From assembly GCA_029204225.1 (NCBI GenBank), contig CM055095.1:26088503-26152502 (forward strand): a stretch of 64,000 bases of DNA. Reading direction: 5' to 3'. The DNA is from Diphasiastrum complanatum. Taxonomy: Eukaryota > Streptophyta > Lycopodiopsida > Lycopodiales > Lycopodiaceae. The position numbers were made by a program, and so were the translations under genes. The notes beneath the pieces were generated by a model. It worked only from the letters and a program-made list of their open reading frames with translations. It was not told the DNA's origin and made no database searches. The first letter of the stretch is position 1. Each line of letters begins with the position of its first letter. Below, in pieces: positions 27,501 through 36,628 of the stretch.

Positions 27501-29078
27501 ACGCTTAGCTTTTACGCAAGACATGTCAACAATGACACTTATATGCCTAGCCTTAATTTGGTCCCTATAACACTATAAATAAGCAATTCTTCTTCCTCAA
27601 CTTTTGGTGATGCCAACCCCTAAAAAATAACATCATTACTCAAAAGAGGTCCTTTTTGGCTTGCTGATCAGACAGCTTGAAGGATTTTTGCTTCTCTCCA
27701 TAATCAAGGAAAATGCATTTTTGTCTTAGCCTTAGCATACATCTTATGTGTTTCATCATCAAAAAAGTGGGCTTGCATAGTACTTCCAAATATTCTCAAG
27801 TGGGTGACTTCAGGTCTTGTTCTCGTGAAGGCCTCTTGAAGCGTTTTTCTAATATTCGTTGGGCTTTTGTCTTAAGCTAGATGTCCTGTTAACTACTTTG
27901 GCCCAAAAACTAACTTCCTGTGCTGTGGTTGTTATGGAAACATTTTTTTCTTAGGAAAACATTTTGGGGAAACATTACACTTTGCGGAATTTTTCTCCAA
28001 ATGAGATACCATTTGTCTACAAGCCAAATTTGACCTTTCTAAGCATTTTCTTGGAGTCTTTTGACTCGATTTCAGCATAATTTTTCTCCTTTGTAATGTG
28101 AATGACGTTCTCCCTCTCTTCCACATGCACTAGTCTGCTTCCGTAATGACATGTCTTTTTTCTATTTCCCATATCCTATTTCTCAATAATAGTTTCTTGT
28201 TTCCTAGGGGGTTCTTGTTTTCTGGCCGGGAAATATTTTCCAAAACTATGCCTTAAAATGTTTGCAATACTTCAAGGCTTATGACTTTGTGTTTCAAGAA
28301 ACACCCTTGCACTTTTCATGACCTCTTGTACATAGAAAAGTAGAAATTGTTGCAGAGTGTCGCTTCCGTTTGTACCACACACTTGATATGTACTCTTTCG
28401 TCTTAGATGCCTTTTGGCATGGAAAAGACATGAATAATCAAGAACTCAGAAGGAAAGAATACGATGGTGGTTTCACAGGCAATGCAGGGAATATAAAACT
28501 CAAAATGTTCGCGTCCGAGGCTTTCCTCTTGAAACCGACCCCCTTCTTGCAGCCGAGGAACTGTTAGCTTCACTCTCCTATGAGGAATAGGAAGATGTTG
28601 TGGAAGCAGCATGGCGTAGTAAGTTTGACACTTCGGTAATTTTATTCGTTTCAAATACACTCATTATCGAGACGAAGTTCTTAAGGCCGTGGACGTCTTA
28701 AAGGCAGCAACATTTTTGTTCATGAAGACCTGACTGCCCTACAGTGGAAGGAACGTAAGCAACTTATCGAGGAAGCGAATTCAAAGGGGAAAAAGCTTAT
28801 ATTCCATGATGGACGACATTTTTTTGTCACTCCATTTAGAACTGATCACTCAGCGCCGCCTCCTGCGTGAGAGCCTTGCATTGACGCTTGTTAGAGATTG
28901 TTCAGAGTTAGGTTGAGAGTTAGAGCATTGAAGAGATATTTTTCTCTTCTTAGTTAGTTTGGTTTTAGTTATGTTGTTTTGACGACATTGCTCCGTCTTG
29001 GTTCCATCCATTTTGATGTACTTGTTCGTCTTATACACCTTTTGGCATGGAAAAGACGTTAATACAGCTTCTTCTTCT

Positions 29079-29148
<70 letters not shown>

Positions 29149-32100
29149 GATATACAAAAGACAGGTCTTTAAGAACAAACGACAATCATTAATTGGGGCT
29201 GCCAACAAACGGTCGAATTGGGTTTTAACTTGGGATAATTTAGGCCTTCTTGTGGCTGCCAATGGTTTCGAACATCCTTAACTTTCGTAATAGAGCGAAA
29301 CTCTCACCTGCCTGCATCCTTATAGTACCTAGCTAATCAAAATACAAAACTCTAGCAACATTTGCAGTTTCAAACACAGGTTTAGCAAATCCAAGCATAT
29401 TTTTGCCCCTCAGCCTCTTTGACGTCTGGAATCATATTATTGCTGATTGGCATGTTAATGCAATATGATGCTTATTGAGTTCTTGCGTAAGTACCAGCCA
29501 CCTAGGGTTTTCAATTTGCTTAGGGGAAATTTCTCCGTGTATTCAATTGTAATGTTGATCTTTAGAGTTTCTTTGATGGATTACAAAATTTTTGAAATAT
29601 TCTGTCGACATTAGAGATGGCTGGTTCTACTCTCATGTGCGTCATTATTCTTATTTTCTCCAGTGTGCCCAAATTTTCAAAAGGAGCTTTCCAGAGGTGA
29701 CTAATAAACTTTGCATCATGATCAGGCACAATAGGCTTATGAATCCTTTTGCAAAGCAAAGAATTAGGCTGATGAAAAAATGCATCATAAAATATGTCCT
29801 CTTTTATTTATATAAGGATGGTAAGCTCTGTATCACTGCAGGACTCAAGGGGAACATGTTATAAGAAATCCACAAGCCGCCTTATCTGAAATCACACGTT
29901 TTTATTCGTGGCCATCGCTTTTCTTCCTTTGAGCCACCAGATGATGTTGAAACAATGTGATGGGATGCCTAGGGTATTCCCCTGTCAGCTAGAGGTCAAT
30001 ATTGAAATGTCCAAGGACATTGTGTGCATAGATGTGGTTTTGGAGTAAGGATCGCCACATTATTTGTTTCCAACTCGACTACAAGGCCGAACGAGAGGTT
30101 TCACTGCCGTGCCGCCTATCTCATCATCCAACATCAGATCGTCTATTATGTATGAAGACCAATGTTGTATTCTCCTTCACTCCCATGAGATTGACATAGC
30201 TTGATACCAGTCCATGATGTACAAGATTGAAAATCGCCTCATTGTCTAGAGTGAGTTGAAATATGAGATTGAACCCAGAAACCGAACTCTAAGTAGTGCA
30301 TGCATCGCATTATTTAGAAGTTCTCATGCAAGACTAGACTAGACTACAAATATTATGGATCTTTTATACGATACAATGGTGTGATTGTCCTCATCAAGCC
30401 AACATTATTTTTGACTATGTGAAATACCATTATTTACTGTTTTTCAGCAAATTTGGTTTCATGTGCCTTGCTCTTGAGGATGAACAAATCAGGAATTGTA
30501 GCTGGGTTTTAAATCTCTTTGGTGTTCCTATGAAGTTCTACAAACACCTGATGAACTCCCAACTGAAGAGGCACTAGTCACAAAATCCTGCATGTGTACG
30601 TGGTGTATAGGCACTGCCTATTAACTGATGCTTGTTTCAAGATATTCATATCGTCTTTGTGACATGGCCTTTGGAAAGTTTTAGGAAATCCAGGTGAATG
30701 CAACTGCTAACTGTATCCTTTATGTCCTTAGCTGCTAGGGCATCTTGCAATGTTGCTATCTTTTCAAATTTGTTCAGTATGGCATATTTGCTTCATCGTT
30801 GCACTGGTATTCGAATTTCATATGTTTTTTGGTAAATGAAAGTGTTAGGTTAATTGGGCTGTGATTGATTTGCTAAATATTGGCTCATTTCACTTTGGCT
30901 ATAATCTTTGTTGGGACAGATTTTGAAATGAGTCGTCTTCAGCAGCAACATGTTCAAGCTATTGAATATGCTTCGCGAAGGCTTGCTGCATTGAAAATTG
31001 AGCTTTGTCCTCACTACATGCATGAAGAGCGCTTCTGGAAGATTTACTTTGTGCTTTTGCACTCACGCTTGAAAAAGGAGAACGGTCTCTTGTTATCTAC
31101 ACCACAGGTATTTTGTGATTCGATCGACCATAGAAATGCTGAGGATCTAGTCCATGATGATTATTGTGATGGCAATGTCAATCTTGGTTATGATTTTTGG
31201 AAATGATTCATGAATAGTGCTATGACCCCCGTTTTGTCAATAAGTCTGCAACGTCTCTAAATTACACGGGCAAAGACCCATTCATTCAATTTGAAGCAGA
31301 ACTTGACTTTGTTGCTGCTTAAGATTTATCCTGAGACAGGAGGCCATGCCAAAATAACATTCTTTGCCCGTGTAACATAGAGACGTTGCAGACTTTCCCA
31401 GAAACCTTCAATTTAAGAATGAATAAAGTTGAATACCAGGTATCCCTCCACAGGATAGTGGCCCACCAGAGTCTTCTCCAAGGAACTCTCAAGTTCCCAA
31501 AGAATAAGTTGCTAAATTAGAAGAAAAAATTTATACTATTCGAGGTCTCATTGGACTTCCCATGTTGGCATGTTCTATGCTTAGTTGCCCGTTCCGGAAC
31601 GGAACGCGCGTTCCATTCCGGAACGGGACTCCCAAAAAAAACGTTTTTTTACAAAGAAAAAAAACCATATTCTGAGAGTTAATAGACAGAACGGGCAACT
31701 AAGCGGCGTCTCTACATTGGCTTCCATTTGGGTTGATCGCAGTTCTATGCACTATGCTTCTTGGTTGCAAAATTCCTTCCATCATAAAGGCTTCTGTGAG
31801 TAGTGGCTTACAGAGACCATCTCAAATATAGCGTGGCTCAGACAGCGATTCTGGCTCGGATATAGATAACGTGGTTTTTAACAAAGCGATGGAGATTAAG
31901 GAACAGAATCAAGATATATAGCATGGCTTACACAGCGATTCTAGCTCGGATATATGTAACGTGGCTGATAGCGATTCTAGGATTAACATGAGCAGCAGTC
32001 AGAGAACGTAGCGATCTAGGATCAACGTGTTTGTTAAAATCGATTTCTTTGTTAAAAATTACACATCATCGATTTCAAAGCAATGATTTCAAATGGATTT

Positions 32101-33173
32101 CGGATCTGTAGTGTCCCTCAATGCATTATAAAGCGTCCCCCAATATATTACCAAGAAGGAAGATCGCGAAGAAGGAAGATCACGGCCAGCAGGTGGCACT
32201 TTGATACCTGGTTTTTTTTTCTTAAAAAAAATGTTTCGACCCAGTTCGTTCCGGAACGTACTGTATGAAACATACAGTACGTTCCGACGCAAAAGGGTCG
32301 GAACGGGCTTCTTAGGTTCTATGCTAGAACTATTGGGAGTCGGTCCCCTTAATGTTGGGCCATGAGCCTCCATCTCTCACCTGCCCCTACCAGTTTAACT
32401 TTAAACCTAAAGAATGTCAAATGTTAAAAGTGAACACTTTTAATCTAAAAAGTATCAAGTGAACCCAAGTGAGATAATAACTCAATGTAATTAATTAGTC
32501 CTTTGGGGATATCCTGGAGCGATTCTGCTCAATATGTATCCATACTCTTCTATCGATAAAGTTGTTGTCCTCAATGTTTGACAAAATTGTAGTTTTGAAA
32601 AAAGATGCTGCAAAATGCATATGCGGTAAAAGTTGGAGCAAAAACCACAAAAATGCATATGTAAAAGAAGCAGCCAGAAATAGATGGATATTGATTGAGA
32701 TATGTCATTGTCTAAAGTTGTCTATTTGGTGACAGTATATTATTTATAGCAAGAGCTCCGGTTTGGCCTAGAAGCAATGGCATGTGAAAAAATACATCAA
32801 TATGCTCTCTTGTAGTCTCATCGATAGGATGTCCATCCCACCGAACCAAATAGTAGACCTAGCCAGTGGCCACGATGTGGATTTTGACTATACTACAGCC
32901 ATATTTGAAGAATAACAACACTTGCAAAAGAAAATAACTTTGGATTTCTTGGAATGTCAGCATCACATACCTTATGGTCCTTATCGAGCCTATAGCAACA
33001 CAAAAAGCTCACATGAAAGATACCATATACATGCGTGGTTGGGTGGAGAAGGGATAGGACTTAGCTTTTAGTATAATAAAGACCATAGTACCGTCAAGCA
33101 TTGATTCCCTCCAAGGTTGCAGTCCGCGTTCCGGAACGTGATTCGGGATTTCCCATTAGGGTTTCTCGGAACG

Positions 33174-33211
<38 letters not shown>

Positions 33212-36030
33212 TGTATAGTTGCCAATATGGGTATCATGTGAAAGGATATCAAAAAAGCAATTGTTATGCAGATCTGTTGCTTGGTTTCAGATGGCTGCAG
33301 GCTAAATTGATTAGAAATCTGGACATCAGTAGATGGTTTAAGAAAACTGGCTGCATTTTCATATGGTTTCAGAAATTTGGACATCAGTAGATGGTTTCAG
33401 CCATAGATGCACCGCGATTCTGAATCACGATCAGAATCGCAATTCAGAATCGCGCTTCGGGATTTTCCCAGAATCGCGCAGAATTGTTTTTTTTTTTTTG
33501 AAATTTTTTTAGGCAATATGGGTATCAGATGAAAGCTCTGACTGAGAGCATTATGACTGTGTAGTTTGCCAACTGTTTCGGGTGCGAAACACCAAAAAGT
33601 GTGTTTTCACTCAGGGAGTTGGAAGGCCAAATCATGAAGAGGCCTTACCGTCGGGGCCGGGGTATACCGGCAGCCCCCGGACCCCCAAACCCCCCACCGG
33701 GGGCTACCGCCCCCCAAACCCTCCACCGGGGGGCTACCGCCCCCCGGACCCCCTGTTTCTCGGGGGGCTACCGCCCCCCAAACCCCCTGTTTCAGCTCTT
33801 CCAAAAGAAGTATACAATTCCCGCCAGTCTAAGGAAGGCTCCTTCTAACTCTTTCTATCATTTTTCTAACAGAAAATGGAATCAGTAGATCTGCAAACCA
33901 TTGGCATCAGAACACCATTCAAAACTGATTTCTGATATCTATTGGAAAAGCATGTCCACCATTCAATTATGGTTTAGTTATTATTAAACTCAAAAAAAAA
34001 AAAGTGGCCATTACTCCTTTTTCCACAAAAAAAAAAATTTGCGATCCGGGTCGCGGATCGTTGACGTTTTGGATCGCACGATCCGAAACGTTTTTGCAGC
34101 GGATCGCGATCCGCTGCAACACATTCCCTCATTTTGCTGGCTTGTAGTTGTGTGAAGGGTGAATAGAGCCCAAAGGAGCATCTAACATGAATTTTATCAG
34201 AAAATTGAAGCTTTAGTGTTTTTTCCCCTAAAATTCAAATTGGGTCCTTTGGACTGCCTTTACCAAGGGAGACCTGGTTGAATGGCTGCCCCACTGTGTA
34301 GACATTGTAGAGACTTGCATTGTTAACAATTTTCGTTTTAGAGAAGCGAACTGACCATTGTTTGGAGGACATTTCTGCCTACACGTGGAACCAAAAATCT
34401 TGCGATTCGGCTAACGTTTGGAGAATCTACGATTATTTGAACATGGCATAAGCTGATGAAATTTGAACAGCCACCTATTTTACTGGCTAAGATGTGGCGT
34501 GCTTTGTTGAAGTGGTGTCTTAAGCTGTCTCCTTCAATTGTCACAACCATTGATAGACTGGACATGCTTTTACTATTGGAAAGTAATAAATTTTTTTGCA
34601 AAAGGAAGGGGGAGAGGATCTTTGTTAGATCTCAAACCAACTCTCAAAGGAAAACCACCAGTTCCAACAATTTTTTTGGAGAAAGGAGCAACAAATCCTC
34701 CTTTATGCAAAGGAATCTACTTCAAGTAAAGGTGGTACTTAGACTCTGGCTGATTCATCACACATCACATCTCATAAGGAGTGATTTACTGACTATGTGC
34801 ATGAAGGCTTCTCCAAGATTTTAAGGGGAGGGTGTATATAAAGGGGTGGGAATACACTATTCAGTTATACCATTTTCATTCATATTTCGATGTGAACAAT
34901 TGTGCTAGAACTATTTTTTGTCAATGTAGAATTAGGGTTTATAATAGAAGTTGAAGCCAGATAATGTCAAGGACTCTTTTGGAGAGTTTCTTCATCAGTT
35001 TTGTTTAGGTTATCACATTTCCTTGATGACATTCTATGTAATAAAATCATGAGATGTCACTTGCAAGTGCTGTCACCATCGTATTTGGATTCTCTTTCCA
35101 GTATTTATTTGTGTTGTATAATTTTAGTATGTTTTATTAGTGACTTAATCTGCATGTAACATTCATTGAGATCTGTAGGTGTTAGAAGTTCGCAATCTTC
35201 TTGTCCAGGAATTAAAAAGGAGAGAAACAGGAGTGAGTGATGATACTCCTGTATCAGAGGAGAAAGTCAACAAACCTGAGACTCTCAAGAACACCAATAT
35301 CCCAGTTCGATCTGACTTAAATAGGGATGATCACAAGGCTCAATCACGTGGGGGAATATCTGTGAAAAAGGAAGATCCTTCTCAACTGGTCACTTTGAAT
35401 AAAGTTAATGAAGATAGTGTCAAGAATGATGATCCAAGTGGCAATGCTGCCCAAGTTGGATCCAGTTCAACTTTACAAGAACAAGTGGAAATTTCGATGC
35501 GAAAGGATGGTCTTTCTCAGGTGCCCACTTTTCAGAACAGTGGATCAACGCTCCCGGGTCAGGCTGATGTACAGGATGAAGTCTCCGAGAAGAATGAAGT
35601 CGGACTAGGACCAAAATCTGATCTAGTACATGAGAGCACACACTTGATTGGGAAGCAAACATCTACAATGAAACTTGGCAGCTCAAGTGTAGCAAAGTTT
35701 CCATCCTTAGCAGATGATGACGAAGCCGAGGCGGATGAATGGCTTGATGACGAGCAATCCAACCCAGATGCCACAGTGGGTACTACACATGCGGTTGGTA
35801 CTAAGGAGGACGAAGATATCTCTTTCAGTGATCTCGAAGATGAGGATGGTGGAACAGACCATATTGCTGAGTCCTCTGCAAGTTTGGTTACACCTTGCAC
35901 CCAGCATATAGCCTTAGGTACAACAGAAGGCTCTGAACAAGACCCAATTCTTCAGAAGTCTGAGAGGGCAGAATCAAACGACTGGTTGACAGTCGATGAA
36001 GAAGATGTCGCTAGTACAGGTTCATCATAA
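17446..36030 (+). CDS. BSD-domain protein, three coding exons spanning 18.6 kb
   Basis: Joining 17446-18511, 30920-31107 and 35179-36030 gives 701 residues. Start ATG 17446 (MSWFSRSVSEFLQG) matches the MSW/MAW start of plant BSD proteins; the frame is open 11 codons further upstream without another ATG. The BSD domain (about residues 320-410) is split between exons 1 and 2: MHPETWLDFPFF at about 339, then RRLAALKIELCP and the hallmark Phe-Trp in ERFWKIYFVLLHSRL (about 393-394). The C-terminal half is acidic and low-complexity, with the family-like EADEWLDDEQ, DEDISFSDLEDEDGG and SNDWLTVDEEDV. No signal peptide or membrane segment. BSD domains occur in TFIIH p62-type, synapse-associated and DOS2-like proteins; the function of this plant group is poorly known and I infer none. 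The gene is assembled from the sequence, not from a transcript. Confidence 0.9.
19582..19853 (+). other. Hydrophobic open frame of unknown origin in intron 1
   Basis: A frame opening after TGA at 19588 and closing at TAG 19851-19853 encodes about 85 residues with two hydrophobic stretches (around VITFALTIISIQMAVITY and LFGISLFIFVLGLALIP). The arrangement vaguely recalls the last membrane helices of P-type Ca2+-ATPases, but no diagnostic motif is present. It stops at the edge of the foldback element that follows. Probably a coding relic or chance. Confidence 0.15.
19853..20740. mobile_element. Foldback element with long imperfect inverted repeats
   Basis: Sequence 19853-19983 is repeated in reverse complement at about 20612-20740. 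Matching blocks on one strand include CATCACATAAGAA, GACCATAAA, GCAAATAGCA, CTCCAACTA and CCTACAAAG. The arms are about 130 bp, diverged by roughly a quarter, and enclose about 630 bp without coding capacity. No clear target duplication is visible at the outer edges (CTTTGTAGG / CCTACAAAG). Consistent with an old MITE or foldback transposon. Confidence 0.6.
21677..24230 (-). mobile_element. Degraded Copia gag/pol, minus strand, inside intron 1
   Basis: The clear part is gag at about 23510-24230: WTVKDESLLEL near the start, then EQLRYDKKAKRALHMIEMNV, SSDAWDTLKKVYESKS, KKGESAHNFILRVKSLN, NLVQSFSIQKTLPSVEDLQ, and a zinc knuckle CFYCGIEGHF that has lost its last Cys. At least two frameshifts (near 24120 and 23790) and in-frame stops break it. 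To the left the frames become unrecognisable; a piece at 21677-21898 (KLGKGIKMEPNGQGTKD) may be the linker before reverse transcriptase. A 966-bp TIR element (21921-22886) is inserted in it. Confidence 0.75.
21921..22886. mobile_element. Non-autonomous TIR element, family 1, copy 1 (966 bp)
   Basis: Flanked by direct repeats AGATCCAAAC (21911-21920 and 22887-22896). Ends CAAGGTTGCAG and, on the other strand, GTGTTGCAG form short terminal inverted repeats. The body is nearly the same as 33112-34122. It includes a subterminal palindrome GCGGATCGCGATCCGC near the right end, a cluster of GATTCTGAATCGCGATCAG palindromes near 22205-22240, and two GGGGGCTACCGCCCCC hairpins at about 22480-22535. The TIR style and a target duplication of 8-10 bp suggest the hAT superfamily. 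Its Pro-rich frames (22367-22687) arise from the GC-rich hairpin repeats and are not credible genes. Confidence 0.85.
24250..24487 (+). mobile_element. Copia LTR end and PBS, orphan
   Basis: TGGTATTAGAGC at 24476-24487 differs by one base from the Copia PBS and follows GTTAGTAACA, which can be an LTR end. The preceding 200 bp has an LTR-like look, but its start is not defined and no gag follows on the plus strand. It may be unrelated to the minus-strand gag just to its left. Confidence 0.35.
26694..26900. mobile_element. TIR element, family 2, copy 1 (207 bp)
   Basis: Terminal inverted repeats CTTAGTTGCCCGTTCC and (other strand) CTTAGAAGCCCGTTCC, flanked by ATTAGGCC / ATTAAGCC, an 8-bp target duplication with one mismatch. 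The interior is made largely of GTTCCGGAACG-type palindromes at both ends, with an A/T-rich middle. Related to 31580-32315 in intron 2. Confidence 0.75.
26999..27223 (-). other. Unassigned open frame in intron 1
   Basis: A 75-codon frame on the minus strand, with normal-looking amino acid use (contains CGSTTIRVDPSRLVKQ and EHYHRGQCDSLDGNELFAID). I recognise no family. It abuts the 207-bp TIR element. It could be a scrap of a transposase or of a host gene, or chance. Confidence 0.15.
28370..29060. repeat. Direct repeat pair flanking the ORF1-like relic
   Basis: About 28380-28435 and 29010-29065 share GATATGTACT/GATGTACTTG, TTCGTCTTA and CTTTTGGCATGGAAAAGAC (the last 19 bases identical). The copies are 0.63 kb apart and enclose the LINE-like coding relic. 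The second copy runs into a (CTT)n-(CT)n tract. They could be remnants of a tandem element or of target sequence copied with it. Confidence 0.7.
28499..28870 (+). pseudogene. LINE ORF1-like relic
   Basis: Three plus-strand frames join into one protein-like pattern: QNVRVRGFPLETDPLLAAEE..., an in-frame TAG, then after a one-base shift in a T-run IRFKYTHYRDEVLKA. After a second shift comes RLKGSNIFVHEDLTALQ, then RKQLIEEANSKGKKLIFHDG, ending in TGA at 28868-28870. The order 'RI.GFP..., F..Y..RD..LK, LKGS.I.I.EDLT, RK.L...A...GK, DGR.F.' is the pattern of the C-terminal part of ORF1-type nucleic-acid binding proteins of LINE-like elements. No reverse transcriptase is nearby. Family assignment is from memory of the pattern, not from a search. 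Confidence 0.45.
29083..29144. repeat. (CT)31 microsatellite
   Basis: Pure CT, preceded by (CTT)4. Confidence 0.97.
29562..29759 (-). pseudogene. Ty3/Gypsy integrase fragment
   Basis: The minus-strand frame includes KPIVPDHDAKFISHLWKAP followed by FENLGT. This matches the Gypsy integrase core pattern IVSDRD.KF.S.FWK.LF..LGT around the second catalytic Asp (here in DHD). The rest of integrase is not recognisable on either side; after LGT the sequence departs from the expected TAYHPQTDGQ. An isolated relic inside intron 1. Confidence 0.65.
30920..31107 (+). CDS. BSD-domain gene, coding exon 2 (188 bp)
   Basis: Preceded by TTGTTGGGACAG and followed by donor GTATTTTG at 31108. Enters in phase 1 and leaves in phase 0. 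Encodes the second half of the BSD domain, including the invariant Phe-Trp pair and LLSTPQ at the end. Translated in the required frame it is fully open. Confidence 0.92.
31242..31395. repeat. 154-bp inverted-repeat element, 35-bp arms
   Basis: 31242-31276 and 31361-31395 are reverse complements at 33 of 35 positions (AAGTCTGCAACGTCTCTA ... ACACGGGCAAAGA), with an 84-bp spacer. No target duplication is evident. Looks like a small MITE; if transcribed as part of intron 2 it would fold into a strong hairpin. Confidence 0.85.
31580..32315. mobile_element. TIR element, family 2, copy 2 (736 bp)
   Basis: Flanked by perfect 8-bp duplications GTTCTATG (31572-31579 and 32316-32323). Ends CTTAGTTGCCCGTTCC and, on the other strand, CTAAGAAGCCCGTTCC. 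Both ends carry GTTCCGGAACG palindromes as in 26694-26900. An extra inverted terminus (complement of 31689-31704) makes a 124-bp sub-unit, 31580-31703, with a perfect TIR, so the element is composite. No transposase frame. Confidence 0.85.
33112..34122. mobile_element. Non-autonomous TIR element, family 1, copy 2 (1,011 bp)
   Basis: Flanked by perfect 8-bp duplications ATTCCCTC (33104-33111 and 34123-34130). Ends as in copy 1 (CAAGGTTGCAG ... CTGCAACAC). It differs from copy 1 by a (TA)n tract at about 33178-33207 and by having three rather than two GGGGGCTACCGCCCCC-type hairpin units (about 33695-33778). No transposase; needs an autonomous partner elsewhere. Confidence 0.88.
34456..35000 (+). 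mobile_element. Copia relic: protease scrap, polypurine tract, LTR start
   Basis: One plus-strand frame across 34736-34815 reads TLADSSHITSHKE then FTDYVHEGFSK, a worn form of the Copia protease motif (D-S-G-A-S-S-H-x-T). Upstream frames (34456-34730) may be gag. It is followed directly by AAGGGGAGGG (34823-34832) and TGTATATAAAGG at 34833, a polypurine tract and LTR start, so integrase through RNase H are deleted. The LTR end is not identified. Confidence 0.55.
35179..36030 (+). CDS. BSD-domain gene, coding exon 3
   Basis: Starts GTGTTAGAAGTT after acceptor TGTAG. Encodes residues 419-701, opening with VLEVRNLLVQELKRRE, a charged helix typical just after the BSD domain. It then continues through a Ser/Asp/Glu-rich tail to STGSS and TAA 36028-36030. 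A GT preceded by ACAG at 36020 offers a donor in phase 1 that would skip the last residues and join 36540 in frame (see terminal exon entry). Confidence 0.9.
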   Translation: MLEVRNLLVQELKRRETGVSDDTPVSEEKVNKPETLKNTNIPVRSDLNRDDHKAQSRGGISVKKEDPSQLVTLNKVNEDSVKNDDPSGNAAQVGSSSTLQEQVEISMRKDGLSQVPTFQNSGSTLPGQADVQDEVSEKNEVGLGPKSDLVHESTHLIGKQTSTMKLGSSSVAKFPSLADDDEAEADEWLDDEQSNPDATVGTTHAVGTKEDEDISFSDLEDEDGGTDHIAESSASLVTPCTQHIALGTTEGSEQDPILQKSERAESNDWLTVDEEDVASTGSS

Positions 36031-36539
36031 CAATGGCAGCCGACCTTATTGGACAACAGTCAGCAATTCTGCAATTCTTTCTTTGAACTGACTTTGCACA
36101 TTCTTTTGTTTAACATTGCACATGTAAATTCTGGTTTGTGATGATTGTGCTTGCTTCCACGCCTGTATACAATATATTTCAACATCGCTTTGCGCAGATG
36201 CTACAAAGTAATCCAACTGCAGATTATTCCACTTTTAACATACTTTATCCCGGCACAGAGTTCGAAAGTTTGCAGGAGTGTGTATGCTTTTCTTTTTGAA
36301 ACATTTTCGCCTCGCCCTTTGCACAGATTGCATATGACTAAAAGTATTCTTGTGCATACACAAACACAACACTTGCACCACACATACTTGCTTACCACGT
36401 CCTCCCACTTCCTCATTCACACACACACTGCTACTTATCAAAGTTTTGACTGTGGCGTGTGTTCCATGTTATTTGTGACTATTCTTGTTGATGCATTGAT
36501 GGTATGAGTAACTTTACTTTTCTTTATGTCGTTAGTTAG

Positions 36540-36628
36540 ATGTTGATAAAGAACAGCTTTGCCAAGGACGGGCATTCATCACTGTGGATGAACTTGAATA
36601 TGAGCTCGAGGCTGACATACTGAAATGA
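36540..36628 (+). CDS. Possible alternative last exon of the BSD-domain gene
   Basis: After the pyrimidine-rich TTTACTTTTCTTTATG and acceptor GTTAGTTAG (ends 36539), a fully open 29-codon stretch reads DVDKEQLCQGRAFITVDELE and then YELEADILK, ending in TGA 36626-36628. It joins exactly in frame to a phase-1 donor ACAG|GTTCAT at 36020, replacing the last three residues of exon 3 and giving about 727 residues. The acidic, helical text looks like real protein and echoes the preceding TVDEEDV. The donor is weak, so retention (stop at 36030) may be the rule. Inference; no transcript evidence. Confidence 0.45.

Larger units (their letters stand above)
18512..30919 (+). other. Intron 1 of the BSD-domain gene, 12,408 bp
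   Basis: GT donor at 18512 (GGTAATTC) and AG acceptor at 30918-30919 (TTGTTGGGACAG). Phase 1 on both sides, and the joined codon GAT continues the family pattern DADDFEMS. The intron is enlarged by transposon debris: a foldback element, a Copia gag/pol relic holding a TIR element, an orphan Copia LTR end, a second TIR element, a LINE-like ORF1 relic and a Gypsy integrase scrap. These are annotated separately. Other parts (18.6-19.5, 25.0-26.6, 27.3-28.3, 29.9-30.9 kb) show nothing I can name. Confidence 0.9.
31108..35178 (+). other. Intron 2 of the BSD-domain gene, 4,071 bp
   Basis: Donor GTATTT at 31108 and acceptor ATCTGTAG at 35171-35178, phase 0. The junction LLSTPQ + VLEVRNLLVQELKRR fits the family. 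Contains a 154-bp hairpin element, a 736-bp TIR element, a 1,011-bp TIR element and the end of a Copia element. A 48-bp imperfect repeat (31830-31877 and 31918-31965: ACAGCGATTCT.GCTCGGATAT) is unassigned. Confidence 0.9.

Noticed and set aside
30880-31206. Independent small gene starting at ATG 30880
   Set aside because: The first 13 codons precede a clear acceptor AG and do not fit the domain; the frame after 31107 passes a clear donor.
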